Origin: a bacterium C-53
Lineage (GTDB): Bacteria > Bacillota > Clostridia > Lachnospirales > Lachnospiraceae
DNA length: 64,000 nt
Direction of reading: 5' to 3'
Assembly (NCBI GenBank): GCA_003612525.1
Contig: RAZD01000002.1
Span: forward strand, 247,001-311,000
Positions within the stretch are counted from its first letter, which is position 1. Each line of letters starts with the position of its first letter. Under the pieces are notes generated by a model that had not been told where the DNA came from, did no database searches, and saw only the letters and a list, made by a program, of their open reading frames with translations. Below are positions 45,262 to 54,412 of this stretch, in pieces. The position numbers and the translations under genes were made by a program.

Positions 45262-45621
45262 ATGGATATTAAACTTTTCGACTCAGAATTGAAAGTAATG
45301 TGTGTGCTTTGGAGTGAGGGCGATACCACGGCAAAACATATATCTGATATTCTGAAAAAAGAAATTGGCTGGAACATGAATACTACCTACACACTGATAA
45401 AAAGATGTATCAAAAAAGGGGCGATTGAACGTTCCGAACCAAATTTCATGTGCCATGCCCTTATTCCCAAAGAAGAAGTACAGGAAGCAGAAACAAATGA
45501 ATTGATTGACAAGATTTATGACGGTTCGGTTGACAAACTGTTTGCATCCCTGTTAGGCAGAAAAAAGCTCTCCGCTGAACAGATTCAGAAGCTCAAACAG
45601 ATTGTGGAAGATTTGGAATAG
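45262..45621 (+). CDS. BlaI/MecI/CopY family transcriptional repressor
   Basis: Winged-helix repressor of 119 residues: SELKVMCVLWSEGDTTAKHISDILKK, then NMNTTYTLIKRCIKKGAIER (recognition and wing). The C-terminal dimerisation and cleavage region ends at VEDLE. Starts at MDIKLF (45262), GAGG 6 nt upstream. Overlaps nothing upstream except the leader element and is followed by blaR1 12 nt downstream. It probably represses both genes through the ACTAC/GTAGT sites. Confidence 0.93.
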   Translation: MDIKLFDSELKVMCVLWSEGDTTAKHISDILKKEIGWNMNTTYTLIKRCIKKGAIERSEPNFMCHALIPKEEVQEAETNELIDKIYDGSVDKLFASLLGRKKLSAEQIQKLKQIVEDLE

Positions 45622-45632
45622 AGGTGAAGCAA

Positions 45633-47852
45633 ATGAATTTGCTGCAAATGAATTTACTGCAAATGAGCTTTTCGGGGGCTGCTTTCATTACTGCGGTAGT
45701 AATTATCCGTGCGGCGGCAATCAATAGACTGCCGAAAAAGACTTTTCTTGTTTTATGGGAATTGGTGATATTAAGACTGCTTATTCCGTTTTCGATTCCG
45801 TCAATGTTCAGTGTTTATACGTTGGTAACTCATAGCATATCTTCTACAACATTGCCGGAAGCTGGAACAAATTATAACATTCCCACTATGCAGAGGCTGT
45901 TTGTTACAACACAGGGAGCAGAACAGCCGCCGGCGGATATTTTATCATCTGCTTCCATGTGGTTTATTGTATGGTGTGCAGGAATAATACTTATCGCATT
46001 GTTTTTTGTAATATCCTATTTGCGTTGTCTGATTGAATTTCGGACAGCTTTACCTGTTAACAACCATTATATAGAAAGGTGGCTGGCGGAACGCCCAATA
46101 AAACGTCCAATTGTGGTGAGGCAATCTGATAAGATTTACGCCCCTTTAACTTATGGCATTTTCCGTCCTGTTATTTTAATGCCGAAAAAAATGGACTGGA
46201 AAAATGAAAAACAACTGCAATATGTCCTCTCACATGAGTATGTGCATATTTATCGCTGTGATAGTGTAACAAAGTTAATTGCGACACTTGCCCTTTGTAT
46301 TCATTGGTTCAATCCCTTTGTGTGGATGATGTATTTTCTTTTTAACCGTGATATAGAACTGGCTTGTGATGAAAGCGTTATACGGCAATTTGGAGAAAAA
46401 TCAAAATCTGCCTATTCGCTAATGCTTATCAACATGGAAGCAGCAAAAAGCGGTTTGTTGCCATTTTGTAACAACTTTAGTAAAAATGCTATCGAAGAAA
46501 GGATTACAGCGATTATGAAAATTAAAAAAACCTCACTACTTGCAATTTGTATTGCCGCAATACTCATTGTTGGCGTAACTGCTACTTTTGCGACTTCCGC
46601 AGCAGGCAGCAGCAGAGAAAAAAATACTGTCCATGACACAGATTTTTCTGATGAAGAATTTGATCAATTGCTTGCCTTACAATTTGACGGTTATGAAGAT
46701 ATGAGTGTTTCGGAATTCCAAAATAAAGTATGGGAATTAACAGACACGGAAGAATATCGTAATTTGTTGGAGAAATTCTCTCAAAATACTACTCTATATG
46801 AACAAAAGGACAGGAATGAGATTGCGGCTTTTCTGTTTTACACATTAGAACCCCTCACGGCTGAAAAGTGGCAGACACGGGATTTTGGAGGAGGCATAAC
46901 AACTGATTATCCGGGTGCTTCTGATAATGCCATGTTGGAATTTGTTTTTAGCCTTACCATTCAAAATGCTGATACACTTACTGTCGGTGAGTACAATGCC
47001 GCACGTTTTGGAGTTGCGAACGGGTTACAAAATATCTTACAAGGCAAAACGAAAGAACAGTTACGGAATCATTCATTCATGCAGGAAGCAATTCATGCTG
47101 AAATCGAAAAACTTAATGAGAAATGGAATACAGATAAACTGCAAATTTCCGTGGAATATTCCTTCATGCCCCTTTCGGAGTCGGACACCGGAAAAGGTGA
47201 ACAGGAAACTATACAGCAAGAACAGGAGCGCCGGGAATATCCTAATGGCACAGAGGAAGATTACCGTTCCTTATTGAATTTGAAAACAGCTGATTACAAA
47301 AGTAGGTCAGTTGCAGATTTTAACATGGATTTACTGGAATGGGCAAATGAAAGTTATGAACGAATGGAACGGATCAATGTTGATACTGCCCAGCAGGATT
47401 TTTCCGTGAGCCTGGACAGTGACGAGCTTTCTTTTGTAGCATTAACCACATGGCTTTCCGGAGTGGAAAATGGAAAATATGTGCAAAGTATTAACACGGG
47501 ACGGAAAGAGGAAGACCCTATCCATAATCAATATCTTCCGTCAAAAACAGCGGAAGAAAATGGATATGGTGCATGGTGTGATTTGTTCTACCCATTTTCC
47601 TATCATATAGCAGATAAAAAGGTGCTTACTGTTGGAGAACGTGACTATTGTATCGGCAATATGATGAGTGAGATACAAGATTTTTGGAACAGAACAGATA
47701 TCGAAGAAATGTTAAGTATGACAAAAGATGATATTGTAAATAAGCTGAAAGAAATTGCAGCAGAATACAGTAACAATAACATAACAATTATAATTCCTGA
47801 AGATTCTGTAAGTTTTGAAAAAATGGACGAACGAAACAGGGCATTTGATTAA
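45633..47852 (+). CDS. BlaR1/MecR1-type M56 family sensor metallopeptidase
   Basis: Membrane sensor of 739 residues. N-terminal TM segments (about 10-130), a zinc-metalloprotease loop with HEYVH in VLSHEYVHIYRCDS (about residue 205), a TM near 310, then a large outer domain. The outer domain is not a class D beta-lactamase-like penicillin-binding domain: I see no SxxK-KTG set, so the inducer is unknown. Cleavage of the repressor encoded upstream is the family mechanism. Start at 45633 with GAGGTG 6 nt upstream; the first codons contain a 15-bp tandem repeat. Confidence 0.85.
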   Translation: MNLLQMNLLQMSFSGAAFITAVVIIRAAAINRLPKKTFLVLWELVILRLLIPFSIPSMFSVYTLVTHSISSTTLPEAGTNYNIPTMQRLFVTTQGAEQPPADILSSASMWFIVWCAGIILIALFFVISYLRCLIEFRTALPVNNHYIERWLAERPIKRPIVVRQSDKIYAPLTYGIFRPVILMPKKMDWKNEKQLQYVLSHEYVHIYRCDSVTKLIATLALCIHWFNPFVWMMYFLFNRDIELACDESVIRQFGEKSKSAYSLMLINMEAAKSGLLPFCNNFSKNAIEERITAIMKIKKTSLLAICIAAILIVGVTATFATSAAGSSREKNTVHDTDFSDEEFDQLLALQFDGYEDMSVSEFQNKVWELTDTEEYRNLLEKFSQNTTLYEQKDRNEIAAFLFYTLEPLTAEKWQTRDFGGGITTDYPGASDNAMLEFVFSLTIQNADTLTVGEYNAARFGVANGLQNILQGKTKEQLRNHSFMQEAIHAEIEKLNEKWNTDKLQISVEYSFMPLSESDTGKGEQETIQQEQERREYPNGTEEDYRSLLNLKTADYKSRSVADFNMDLLEWANESYERMERINVDTAQQDFSVSLDSDELSFVALTTWLSGVENGKYVQSINTGRKEEDPIHNQYLPSKTAEENGYGAWCDLFYPFSYHIADKKVLTVGERDYCIGNMMSEIQDFWNRTDIEEMLSMTKDDIVNKLKEIAAEYSNNNITIIIPEDSVSFEKMDERNRAFD
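45687..45703 (+). promoter_or_regulatory. BlaI-type operator inside the blaR1 coding region
   Basis: ATTACTGCGGTAGTAAT, an almost perfect dyad sharing TACTGCGGTAGTA with the operator at 45077. It lies at codons 19-24 of blaR1, so repressor could act as a roadblock there. Confidence 0.6.
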
Positions 47853-47869
47853 CATTAACCGTTACAAAA

Positions 47870-47918
47870 GCCGTTCCCCGTCCGGCAGTCAGCCGGACAG
47901 GGAACGGCAAAATTTTTT
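47870..47918. terminator. Strong bidirectional terminator after blaR1
   Basis: 17-bp stem with one mismatch, GCCGTTCCCCGTCCGGC / GCCGGACAGGGAACGGC, 5-nt loop, then AAAATTTTTT on the plus strand. Serves blaR1 and possibly the convergent lipoprotein gene. Confidence 0.88.
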
Positions 47919-47945
47919 ACACTTCTTTTACTTCTTTATCTCACA
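47916..47945. repeat. 30-nt repeat, copy 1 (second at 61461-61490)
   Basis: Plus-strand TTTACACTTCTTTTACTTCT followed by TTATCTCACA; about 26 of 30 positions match 61461-61490. Both copies lie at or just after the stop of a minus-strand gene. Confidence 0.55.
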
Positions 47946-47966
47946 TGAGCAAACATGCAGGGCTTA

Positions 47967-48611
47967 TCACTGCTCCATTGCATCTGTAAGCGCATACATC
48001 AAATCCTGAAGTTCATTCGTTTCAATCTGATACACTCTTGAATTAGAAGCCGTCGGCTCTACTTTTACATTCCTGACTTCCGGATCGCCATATTCAAGTT
48101 TTTTTACATTTTCAGAAAGTTTTTCATACATATAGTCAACTATCTTGGCATACAGTTCATCCTGTGACGGATCATTTCCGGCTTCCATCTCCTGCTCATA
48201 GTAATCCTGAACATAAACCTGCGCATCTTCCGCCAGATTACCGAATGCCTTTAGCTTATACACCGTTACAGGCACGGTAAATGTACCGTCATCATTCTTT
48301 GCAGCTTCGCCGACTTCGTATTTGCAGCTGTCGTACACAGTAAGAAAAAGCTCACGGAACTTATCTTTTGTGGCATCGTCGATATTGAAGACATCAAGCA
48401 TTGCCATCTCCTGCTCAATAACCTCATCATGCTGGCTCTGAATCACGCTTTCCTCTGTCTTCGTAATCTCCGCATACGCCGCGTACTCTCCATGTACATT
48501 TGCGTCCAGGCATGCCTTTACATACCCACTCGCATCAAAATCAGCTCCGCACCCTGTAAGTACGCCCGCCATTGCTAAAATTGCAGCTACGATTGTGAAT
48601 AGTTTCTTCAT
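47967..48611 (-). CDS. Lipoprotein of unknown function (DUF5105-like)
   Basis: Secreted lipoprotein of 214 residues: signal peptide with lipobox LTGC (Cys about 21), then an acidic helical domain with VKACLDANVHGEYAAYAEITKTE. It resembles clostridial DUF5105-type lipoproteins whose role is not known. GGAGGGAGAG lies before the start. It sits 83 nt downstream of the secreted metallohydrolase gene, in the same direction. Confidence 0.8.
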   Translation of the reverse strand: MKKLFTIVAAILAMAGVLTGCGADFDASGYVKACLDANVHGEYAAYAEITKTEESVIQSQHDEVIEQEMAMLDVFNIDDATKDKFRELFLTVYDSCKYEVGEAAKNDDGTFTVPVTVYKLKAFGNLAEDAQVYVQDYYEQEMEAGNDPSQDELYAKIVDYMYEKLSENVKKLEYGDPEVRNVKVEPTASNSRVYQIETNELQDLMYALTDAMEQ

Positions 48612-48694
48612 TTTTTCTCTCCCTCCGCCGTTTTACGGCATTTTTATTGCATCCATTCTGACAGCGCCCAAATTATCAAAAGACACAGGGCCAC

Positions 48695-49801
48695 TTATGG
48701 ATTACATCTTTTACACGGCACATATCCTTTTGCGGTTATGCTGTCCCGGCTTTCGGATGTGTCCTGACGATTCTCCGTCGGCAGAGAATTGCACGACGGC
48801 TTATGAAATTTCATTGTCTTTACATTCAATACATAAGAAAGCTCCGACGCTGGCGAACTATCCTGTTTTCGGACAGCCGACACGGTATCTTTCTTCGAAT
48901 CCCTGCTGCTTCCGGTCGGTTCTCCTGCCTGCCATGTATCCGAAGCCGGAACATTAAACGTGATTTTCTTTCCATCAGACACTGCAATGATTGTGCCGTC
49001 CTCATCCGTGCGGTACACTTTCACGCCATTTGTTCTGAATGTATTGAGCGTCTCCGCGTGCGGATGTCCGTAAGAATTCCCCTGCGCACAGCTTATAACC
49101 GCACAATCCGGATCCACTGCCTGAAAGAAATCTTCAGATGTGGAATATCTGCTTCCGTGGTGTCCTGCATGATAGACGTTTGCTGAAATGTCGGTCTTAC
49201 CATCCAGAATGTCTTTTTCCGCTGCCTCTCCCGCATCACCGGAAAACAGAAATTTATTGTTTCCATTTTCAATAATCAATGCAATTGACGCATCATTTGG
49301 ATTTTCATATTTTTTATTGGGTGCCAAAATTGTTATTTTTGCACTTCCAAGCGCATATTGCGCGCCAACTTTCGGTGTTGTGCTTTTCAGACGTTTCTGA
49401 TCGAGCGCCTGTATTAATTTGAGATAAGTCTTATTATCCTTTTCATAATTTGACACAAATACTTTGCCAATCTCAAATTTTGTAAGAATGACCGGCGCTC
49501 CGCCAATATGATCTGCATCCGGATGCGTAAGCACCAGGTAATCCAACTTTTTCACTTTCTGCTTTTGCAGATAATTCTGAATTGCGGTTCCTTTCGAATC
49601 ATCGCCCGCATCAATCAGCATCGAAGAGCCACCGCATGTAATCAGAGTCGAATCGCCCTGCCCGACATCAATAAAATGGACCTCCATTTTATCGACACTG
49701 GCATCGGATGCCAGAATCATTTCCGACACCGGCAGCGCCGCTCCTGTCAACAGTGCACATGCAAGAATCACACGCATCATTAAACTATGTATTTTTTTCA
49801 T
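48695..49801 (-). CDS. Secreted ComEC/Rec2-like metallo-beta-lactamase fold protein with Ada-like C-terminal domain
   Basis: Protein of 368 residues. N-terminal signal peptide (about 1-28), MBL fold resembling the ComEC C-terminal nuclease domain: HFIDVGQGDSTLI, LTHPDADHIGG (HxxxDH), SGDAGEAAE, and YHAGHHGSRYSTSEDF. A short Cys-rich C-terminus (FHKPSCNSLP ... YVPCKRCNP) matches the Ada-like metal-binding end often fused to such extracellular nucleases. A role in DNA degradation or uptake is inference. GGAAAGG is 11 nt before the start; a fragment of the leader family precedes it. Confidence 0.85.
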   Translation of the reverse strand: MKKIHSLMMRVILACALLTGAALPVSEMILASDASVDKMEVHFIDVGQGDSTLITCGGSSMLIDAGDDSKGTAIQNYLQKQKVKKLDYLVLTHPDADHIGGAPVILTKFEIGKVFVSNYEKDNKTYLKLIQALDQKRLKSTTPKVGAQYALGSAKITILAPNKKYENPNDASIALIIENGNNKFLFSGDAGEAAEKDILDGKTDISANVYHAGHHGSRYSTSEDFFQAVDPDCAVISCAQGNSYGHPHAETLNTFRTNGVKVYRTDEDGTIIAVSDGKKITFNVPASDTWQAGEPTGSSRDSKKDTVSAVRKQDSSPASELSYVLNVKTMKFHKPSCNSLPTENRQDTSESRDSITAKGYVPCKRCNP

Positions 49802-49809
49802 AAAATTCT

Positions 49810-49845
49810 ATGCCTTTCCACGACCTGCCGTATTTGAACTGCACC
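49810..49845 (-). repeat. Partial leader-family element upstream of the ComEC-like gene
   Basis: In the sense of the gene, GTGC...CAAATACG-GCAGGT..TGGAAAGGCAT aligns with the 3' part of the pgeF leader (CAAATTCGCAGGTTATGGAAAGGCAT). The 5' hairpin is not recognisable, so the copy appears decayed. Confidence 0.45.
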
Positions 49846-49920
49846 TATTCCATCAAAAGGATTGCAAAAATATTGAATGCCATACTAAGTGAAAAGCTCA
49901 TTCTGCCAATCTTTCTTTAT

Positions 49921-49949
49921 ATTATATTACAATCAATACACATTGTAAA
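49921..49949 (-). promoter_or_regulatory. Promoter for the ComEC-like gene
   Basis: Minus strand: TTTACA (49944-49949), 17 nt, TATAAT (49921-49926). Confidence 0.75.
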
Positions 49950-49989
49950 TTATCTACCTTCAGTAAAAACTATAATTCATCTTACTTTC

Positions 49990-50044
49990 AATAAAAAATG
50001 CCGCAATTATGAACTTCATCCCATTCATAATTGCGGCATTTTTT
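49990..50044. terminator. tmRNA terminator
   Basis: Perfect 17-bp stem, AATGCCGCAATTATGAA / TTCATAATTGCGGCATT (49997-50013, 50024-50040), 10-nt loop, with T-runs on both strands; terminates ssrA on the minus strand. Confidence 0.93.
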
Positions 50045-50049
50045 CAAAG

Positions 50050-50394
50050 TGGACCTGAGGGGAATCGAACCCCTGTCCGAAAGCCCGTCCAATAAGACTT
50101 CTCCCATCATATTCTTTCTACTGTCATTCCCTCCGGTATGCGCCGAAAGACAGGCTCATACCTTCAGTAGCTTCATAAATTCTTTTATTCCCTCAAAGCT
50201 TTGGAAACAAAGTGCCCCGCAGAGTCGATGCCGGATTCTTAAGCAGCGGGATACTTAAGGCCGACAAGCAGCAACTAGGCTGCTAATGCTAAATTATCTT
50301 CAGCGTTTATATTTAGTTTCCGTTTTTTAACGTGGCCACGGTCCACGGATGGCTATCCTACCTTCAAAACCCCCGTCGAAACCAGTACAAGCCC
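50050..50394 (-). ncRNA. ssrA: Transfer-messenger RNA (tmRNA)
   Basis: Rescues stalled ribosomes with SmpB. 5' end GGGCTTG (50388-50394) pairs with 3' CAGGTCC (50051-50057), two G-U, forming the acceptor stem; GGTTCGATTCC is the T-loop. The resume codon is probably GCT, preceded by ATAAAC as in other bacteria; the tag reads A-E-D-N-L-A-L-A-A then a TAG stop. The genome continues with ACT rather than ACCA, so CCA is added after transcription. smpB is just upstream in the same orientation. Confidence 0.96.
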
Positions 50395-50429
50395 GTACTG
50401 ATATCAGCCAAACGGCTGTCTATGTTTTT

Positions 50430-50458
50430 ATTGTACTGAATTCCAATTCATATGTCAA
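50430..50458 (-). promoter_or_regulatory. tmRNA promoter
   Basis: Minus strand: TTGACA (50453-50458), 17 nt, TACAAT (50430-50435), just after the smpB stop. The short 5' leader can form a CAGCC/GGCTG hairpin that would be removed in processing. Confidence 0.85.
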
Positions 50459-50462
50459 TCAT

Positions 50463-50933
50463 TTAATAAAGATTTTTGATTTTAAATTCCTTTTCCGCCT
50501 CTCTTCGCTGATCTTTCTTCGCGATATCCTGCCGTTTATCATAAAGTTTTTTACCTCTTGCCAGGCCGATTTGCAGTTTCACGAGACTTCCTTTCAAATA
50601 AACCTGCAGCGGAACAATTGTATAACCTTTTTCCGCCAGTTTTCCATTCAGTTTATGAATCTCATGTTTATGAAGCATAAGCTTGCGTACGCGAAGCGGG
50701 TCCCTGTTAAATATATTCCCCTTTTCATATGGGCTGATATGCATACCATAGATAAAAACTTCTCCGTTTTCCACACGGATAAAAGATTCCTTAATGCTGC
50801 ATTTGCCCATTCGAAGCGATTTCACTTCGGTTCCATGCAGTACAATCCCCGCCTCGTACGTATCTTCAATAAAAAAATCAAATCGTGCTTTTTTATTATT
50901 GGCAATTAATTTTATGCCTGTTTTCTCCGCCAT
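50463..50933 (-). CDS. smpB: SsrA-binding protein SmpB
   Basis: Binds tmRNA and loads it on stalled ribosomes. Product 156 residues: [51 protein letters not shown], and a basic C-terminal tail ending [15 protein letters not shown] start at MAEKTG (50933), GGGG 6 nt upstream. It follows rnr by 19 nt and precedes ssrA, so secG-rnr-smpB and the tmRNA form one rescue and decay neighbourhood. Confidence 0.97.
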   Translation of the reverse strand: MAEKTGIKLIANNKKARFDFFIEDTYEAGIVLHGTEVKSLRMGKCSIKESFIRVENGEVFIYGMHISPYEKGNIFNRDPLRVRKLMLHKHEIHKLNGKLAEKGYTIVPLQVYLKGSLVKLQIGLARGKKLYDKRQDIAKKDQRREAEKEFKIKNLY

Positions 50934-50952
50934 ATAAATCCCCACACCTTTC

Positions 50953-53076
50953 TCACGGTATCACAAAATCAATGGTCCTGCCAATCCTGTCCACACTGTG
51001 AACCATTACCTGAATTTTCTGCCCCAGTTTATACGTCTTGTTTGTCACCTCACCTACCATCTCATAACGTTCTTCATTGTAGTGAAAATAGTCACCGGTA
51101 AGGTTTGCCACATGAACAAGCCCTTCAATCGTATTCGGAAGTTCCACATAAATTCCCCATGCAGTCACACCCGAAATCACACCCTCAAAAACTTCTCCGA
51201 TTCGCTGCTCCATATATTCTACCTTCTTGAGCTTATCTGTCTCCCGCTCAGCCTCATCTGCCTGGCGTTCCATATCACTGCTGTGTTTCGCGATCTCCGG
51301 CAGTATCTTCTCATAATGGCTGACACGCTTATCTCCGAGCTTTCCACGCAGATTTTCCTTTATAATCCGGTGAATCTGCAAATCGGGATAGCGTCGTATC
51401 GGTGAAGTAAAGTGGCAGTAGTACTCACATGCCAATCCAAAATGGCCTGTGCATTCTGTAGTATAATGCGCCCGCTTCATAGAACGCAGCGTCAGGCGGC
51501 TGATCAGGTCCGCCTCCGGCGTGCCATCGATCTTTCCTAACAGTTTCTGGAGCTCTTTCGGATGTATTTTATCCTGCGATACGTGGATATGGTAGCCGAA
51601 ATTGTTGATAAACATTGACAGTTTCTGAATTTTTTCCGAATCCGGTTCATCATGCGTACGATATACAAACGGCTGTTCCTGCCAGAACATTGTCTCAGCG
51701 ACCGTCTCATTTGCGATTAACATAAAATCTTCTATCAGGTTTGTAGCGACATTTCTCTCATAGGGTTTGATCTCAACCGGATGCCCGTCTTTATCAAGCG
51801 TAATCTTCGTCTCGGGAAAATCAAAGTCAATTGACCCGCGCTTCTTCCTCTTTGCCCTGAGAATGGAAGCGAGTTCCGCCATACGCTCAAACATGGGAAC
51901 AAGCTCCCTGCATTCTTCTCTGAGAGTAACATCCTGATCGACAAGAATCTTTTTCACTTCTGTGTAGGACATGCGCCGGTCCACACAAATCACCGATTCC
52001 ACAATCCGTGAGTCAATCACAATGCCTTTCTGGTTAATCGTCATCAGACAGCTCAGGGCAAGCCTGTTTTCCCTCTGATTCAGGGAACAGATTCCGTTCG
52101 ACAGCTCATGCGGCAGCATTGGAATCACCCGGTCCACAAGATATACGCTTGTGCCCCGCTCCCGCGCCTCTCTGTCCAGCGCACTGTTTTCCTGTACATA
52201 ATTCGTAACATCCGCAATATGAACGCCAAGTTTATATACGCCGTCCTCTATCGTAAGACTCACTGCATCGTCAAGATCTTTCGCATCTTCCCCGTCAATC
52301 GTAACCATCTGCATATCGCGCAGATCAAGGCGTCCCTGCATATCGGCTTCTGAAACTTCCTTTGACACGCGCCGCGCCTGATTCAATACCTTTTCAGGAA
52401 ACTCAACCGGAAGGTCGTACCCTTTCACAATACTCATAATATCGACACCCGGATCGTCCGCATGGCCGATAATTTCCCTGACGATGCCCTCCGGCTTCTT
52501 CTTCTCCGAACCGTAATCCCTGATTTCCACAACAACCTTATGCCCTGTCACGGCCCCTTTGGAACGCTCCACAGGCACAAAAATATCTTTGACAAATTTT
52601 GCATTATCAGGAATCACAAAGCCAAAGCCTTTCCCGCCCTGCTGATACGTCCCAACAAGCGTTGCCGTACCGTGTTCCACAATCTTGACGACTTTCGCTT
52701 CCCGTCGTTTCCCGCTGCCCTTCTTTAAAAGGGCGATACGAACCGTATCGTGATGCATGGCTCCATGCACTTCTTCTTCCGGAATGAAAAAATCCTCTTT
52801 CTGTCCTTCTACCTCAACAAACCCAAATCCATTGGGATGCCCGATGAATACGCCTTCCAGCTTTTCTTCCTGCGCAAGCGAATATTTTCCCTTTTTCGAA
52901 ACCTGAATCTTCCCATCTTCCAAAAGAGATTCGAGGACTTCCACCAATTCCTCCCGGTCACTCTTTTTCACCTGAAGAAAAATGGCAAGCTCTTTTATTT
53001 TCATAGGAACATACAGCTCATCTGCAAACAGCTTCATGAGCATCTTCCTGCGTTCCTTCAATACTTCTTTCTTCAT
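50953..53076 (-). CDS. rnr: Ribonuclease R
   Basis: 3'-5' exoribonuclease of 707 residues. N-terminal winged-helix and cold-shock domains (about 1-220), catalytic RNB domain with [14 protein letters not shown] (about 260-275), [19 protein letters not shown], and a C-terminal S1 domain (about 625-705) with [23 protein letters not shown]. It degrades defective mRNA on stalled ribosomes with tmRNA-SmpB. GGAGG lies 5 nt before the start at 53076. Confidence 0.97.
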   Translation of the reverse strand: MKKEVLKERRKMLMKLFADELYVPMKIKELAIFLQVKKSDREELVEVLESLLEDGKIQVSKKGKYSLAQEEKLEGVFIGHPNGFGFVEVEGQKEDFFIPEEEVHGAMHHDTVRIALLKKGSGKRREAKVVKIVEHGTATLVGTYQQGGKGFGFVIPDNAKFVKDIFVPVERSKGAVTGHKVVVEIRDYGSEKKKPEGIVREIIGHADDPGVDIMSIVKGYDLPVEFPEKVLNQARRVSKEVSEADMQGRLDLRDMQMVTIDGEDAKDLDDAVSLTIEDGVYKLGVHIADVTNYVQENSALDREARERGTSVYLVDRVIPMLPHELSNGICSLNQRENRLALSCLMTINQKGIVIDSRIVESVICVDRRMSYTEVKKILVDQDVTLREECRELVPMFERMAELASILRAKRKKRGSIDFDFPETKITLDKDGHPVEIKPYERNVATNLIEDFMLIANETVAETMFWQEQPFVYRTHDEPDSEKIQKLSMFINNFGYHIHVSQDKIHPKELQKLLGKIDGTPEADLISRLTLRSMKRAHYTTECTGHFGLACEYYCHFTSPIRRYPDLQIHRIIKENLRGKLGDKRVSHYEKILPEIAKHSSDMERQADEAERETDKLKKVEYMEQRIGEVFEGVISGVTAWGIYVELPNTIEGLVHVANLTGDYFHYNEERYEMVGEVTNKTYKLGQKIQVMVHSVDRIGRTIDFVIP

Positions 53077-53091
53077 CACTGCCTCCATAAT

Positions 53092-53153
53092 GCCGCCTTA
53101 CGGCGGCTTCCTGAATTCAAATTAAGAAAGCACCCTTGTAAACAAGAGTGCTT
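53092..53153 (-). other. Two hairpins between secG and rnr
   Basis: 53128-53153: an 11-bp stem AAGCACTCTTG / CAAGGGTGCTT with a TTTA loop and a weak T-tract, a partial terminator. 53092-53107: GCCGCC TTAC GGCGGC, directly before the rnr ribosome-binding site. The pair could tune read-through and translation of rnr. Confidence 0.6.
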
Positions 53154-53158
53154 CATCA

Positions 53159-53398
53159 TTAGAATTTACTGATATTCAAAACTACTGCAATCAATATAAA
53201 TGCAACTGCAAGCCATTTCGTAAGCTTCACAAAAAATCCTTCCATCGAACGTCCCTTGTTCTTGCCCCAATAGCTTTCCGCCGCGCCGCTGATTGACCCG
53301 AGCCCTGCTGATTTGCCTTCCTGCATCAATACAAGCACCGTAAGTGCGATACATACAATTAAAAATACGATTGTCAATATAATTCTAAGTGCTGCCAC
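53159..53398 (-). CDS. secG: Preprotein translocase subunit SecG
   Basis: Membrane subunit of the SecYEG channel, 79 residues with two TM segments (about 3-24 and 54-75) separated by a loop with GLGSISGAAESYWGKNKGRS. I start at GTG 53398, GGAGG 8 nt upstream; the longer frame adds a charged extension that looks untranslated. Confidence 0.93.
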   Translation of the reverse strand: MAALRIILTIVFLIVCIALTVLVLMQEGKSAGLGSISGAAESYWGKNKGRSMEGFFVKLTKWLAVAFILIAVVLNISKF

Positions 53399-53455
53399 TC
53401 TCGTTTCCTCCATTATCTCCAATATAATACGCATCTATCCGCGCCGAACTCTTGT

Positions 53456-53484
53456 ATCTTACCACATTGTCCCATTCTTTGCAA
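53456..53484 (-). promoter_or_regulatory. Promoter for secG-rnr-smpB
   Basis: Minus strand: TTGCAA (53479-53484), 17 nt, TAAGAT (53456-53461). Confidence 0.7.
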
Positions 53485-53535
53485 GTAGGTATATCAGAAA
53501 AATATTATCTTTTCCCATAACACAGATTGCAGGCA

Positions 53536-53856
53536 TCAGTAATATGGATGCGCAATTCCCCATTCGATCATCTGGCCGACAAACGCCATGCATACTGCAA
53601 AAAGGGTAAGCAATGCCGTCAGGAGAATCGCCGGTTTGTCATAAACAACTTCTACATTCCTGTATTTCCGGTCTGCCAAAAGCACTTCTGTTCCGAGAGA
53701 GATAAAGAGCAGCGGCCACATTTTGTATACGAGCTCATAGCCGAGGTCTTTGAAAATCATACGGATGAAAAATAAAATTCCGAATCCGATCAACGTGAGA
53801 CCGAATGTAATGGTTCCGACACGATGCACACGTACTTCCCCCATATCAATCACCAT
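53536..53856 (-). CDS. LiaF-TM-like membrane protein
   Basis: Small membrane protein of 106 residues with about three hydrophobic segments: TITFGLTLIGFGILFFIRM, MWPLLFISLGTEVLLA and ILLTALLTLFAVCMAF. The central motif (WPLLFISLGTEVLL) is typical of the LiaF/LiaI transmembrane region. Start at MVIDMGEV is preferred, AGGAG nearby; it overlaps the upstream gene by 11 nt. It belongs to the ECF sigma cluster and could relate to envelope stress response, which is inference. Confidence 0.65.
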   Translation of the reverse strand: MVIDMGEVRVHRVGTITFGLTLIGFGILFFIRMIFKDLGYELVYKMWPLLFISLGTEVLLADRKYRNVEVVYDKPAILLTALLTLFAVCMAFVGQMIEWGIAHPYY

Positions 53857-54412
53857 TCCTCTCCTGCTCATCCGGCTTCTGTTCAATCTGGCTAAGCTCC
53901 CTTTTCTTTCCCCGAATCATTCGATAGCCAATATAAATTATAGCAATTGCCATTATGGAGCGTAATGCATCATCCATTGAATATGAAATCATTCGTGCTA
54001 TTTCGGAATTAAAAATATTGGTCACTCTGTACAGAAGGTTCTGAACTCCATTCCATATCACGCTGCATCCCAGGACAACCATAATAATACCAATCATCCT
54101 GCGTCCATTCTCTCCAAACAAATAGCCCCGCATCTCCTGTATATCATAGCCTGCAAAGAGGCGGTCCTCCACCTGGTAAAACTCTTCATCTGGCAGCGAT
54201 GCAAGATTATGGACATGGAAGAAACTGTAAAACCATATGATCGGCAGTATAAACAGAAGCGGTCCAATATTTAAATATGCAGCCAGCATAAGTACAAAGG
54301 AAAACTGTGCCATCAATCCGATTCCCTGTTTAAAAAAACCCATATACATTTCTCCTGCGCCGGGCAGAAGTGAAAATATAAACAGCCAAAAACCATGTTT
54401 CTTTCTAGTCAT
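53846..54412 (-). CDS. TM2-like multi-pass membrane protein
   Basis: Protein of 188 residues; the N-terminus has a TM2-like hairpin (SLLPGAGEMYMGFFKQGIGL), further TM segments follow, and the tail is charged. AGGAGG lies 8 nt before the ATG at 54412. Part of a minus-strand run: sigma factor, its likely anti-sigma partner, this protein, then the LiaF-like protein, with overlaps between neighbours. Function unknown. Confidence 0.65.
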   Translation of the reverse strand: MTRKKHGFWLFIFSLLPGAGEMYMGFFKQGIGLMAQFSFVLMLAAYLNIGPLLFILPIIWFYSFFHVHNLASLPDEEFYQVEDRLFAGYDIQEMRGYLFGENGRRMIGIIMVVLGCSVIWNGVQNLLYRVTNIFNSEIARMISYSMDDALRSIMAIAIIYIGYRMIRGKKRELSQIEQKPDEQERNGD

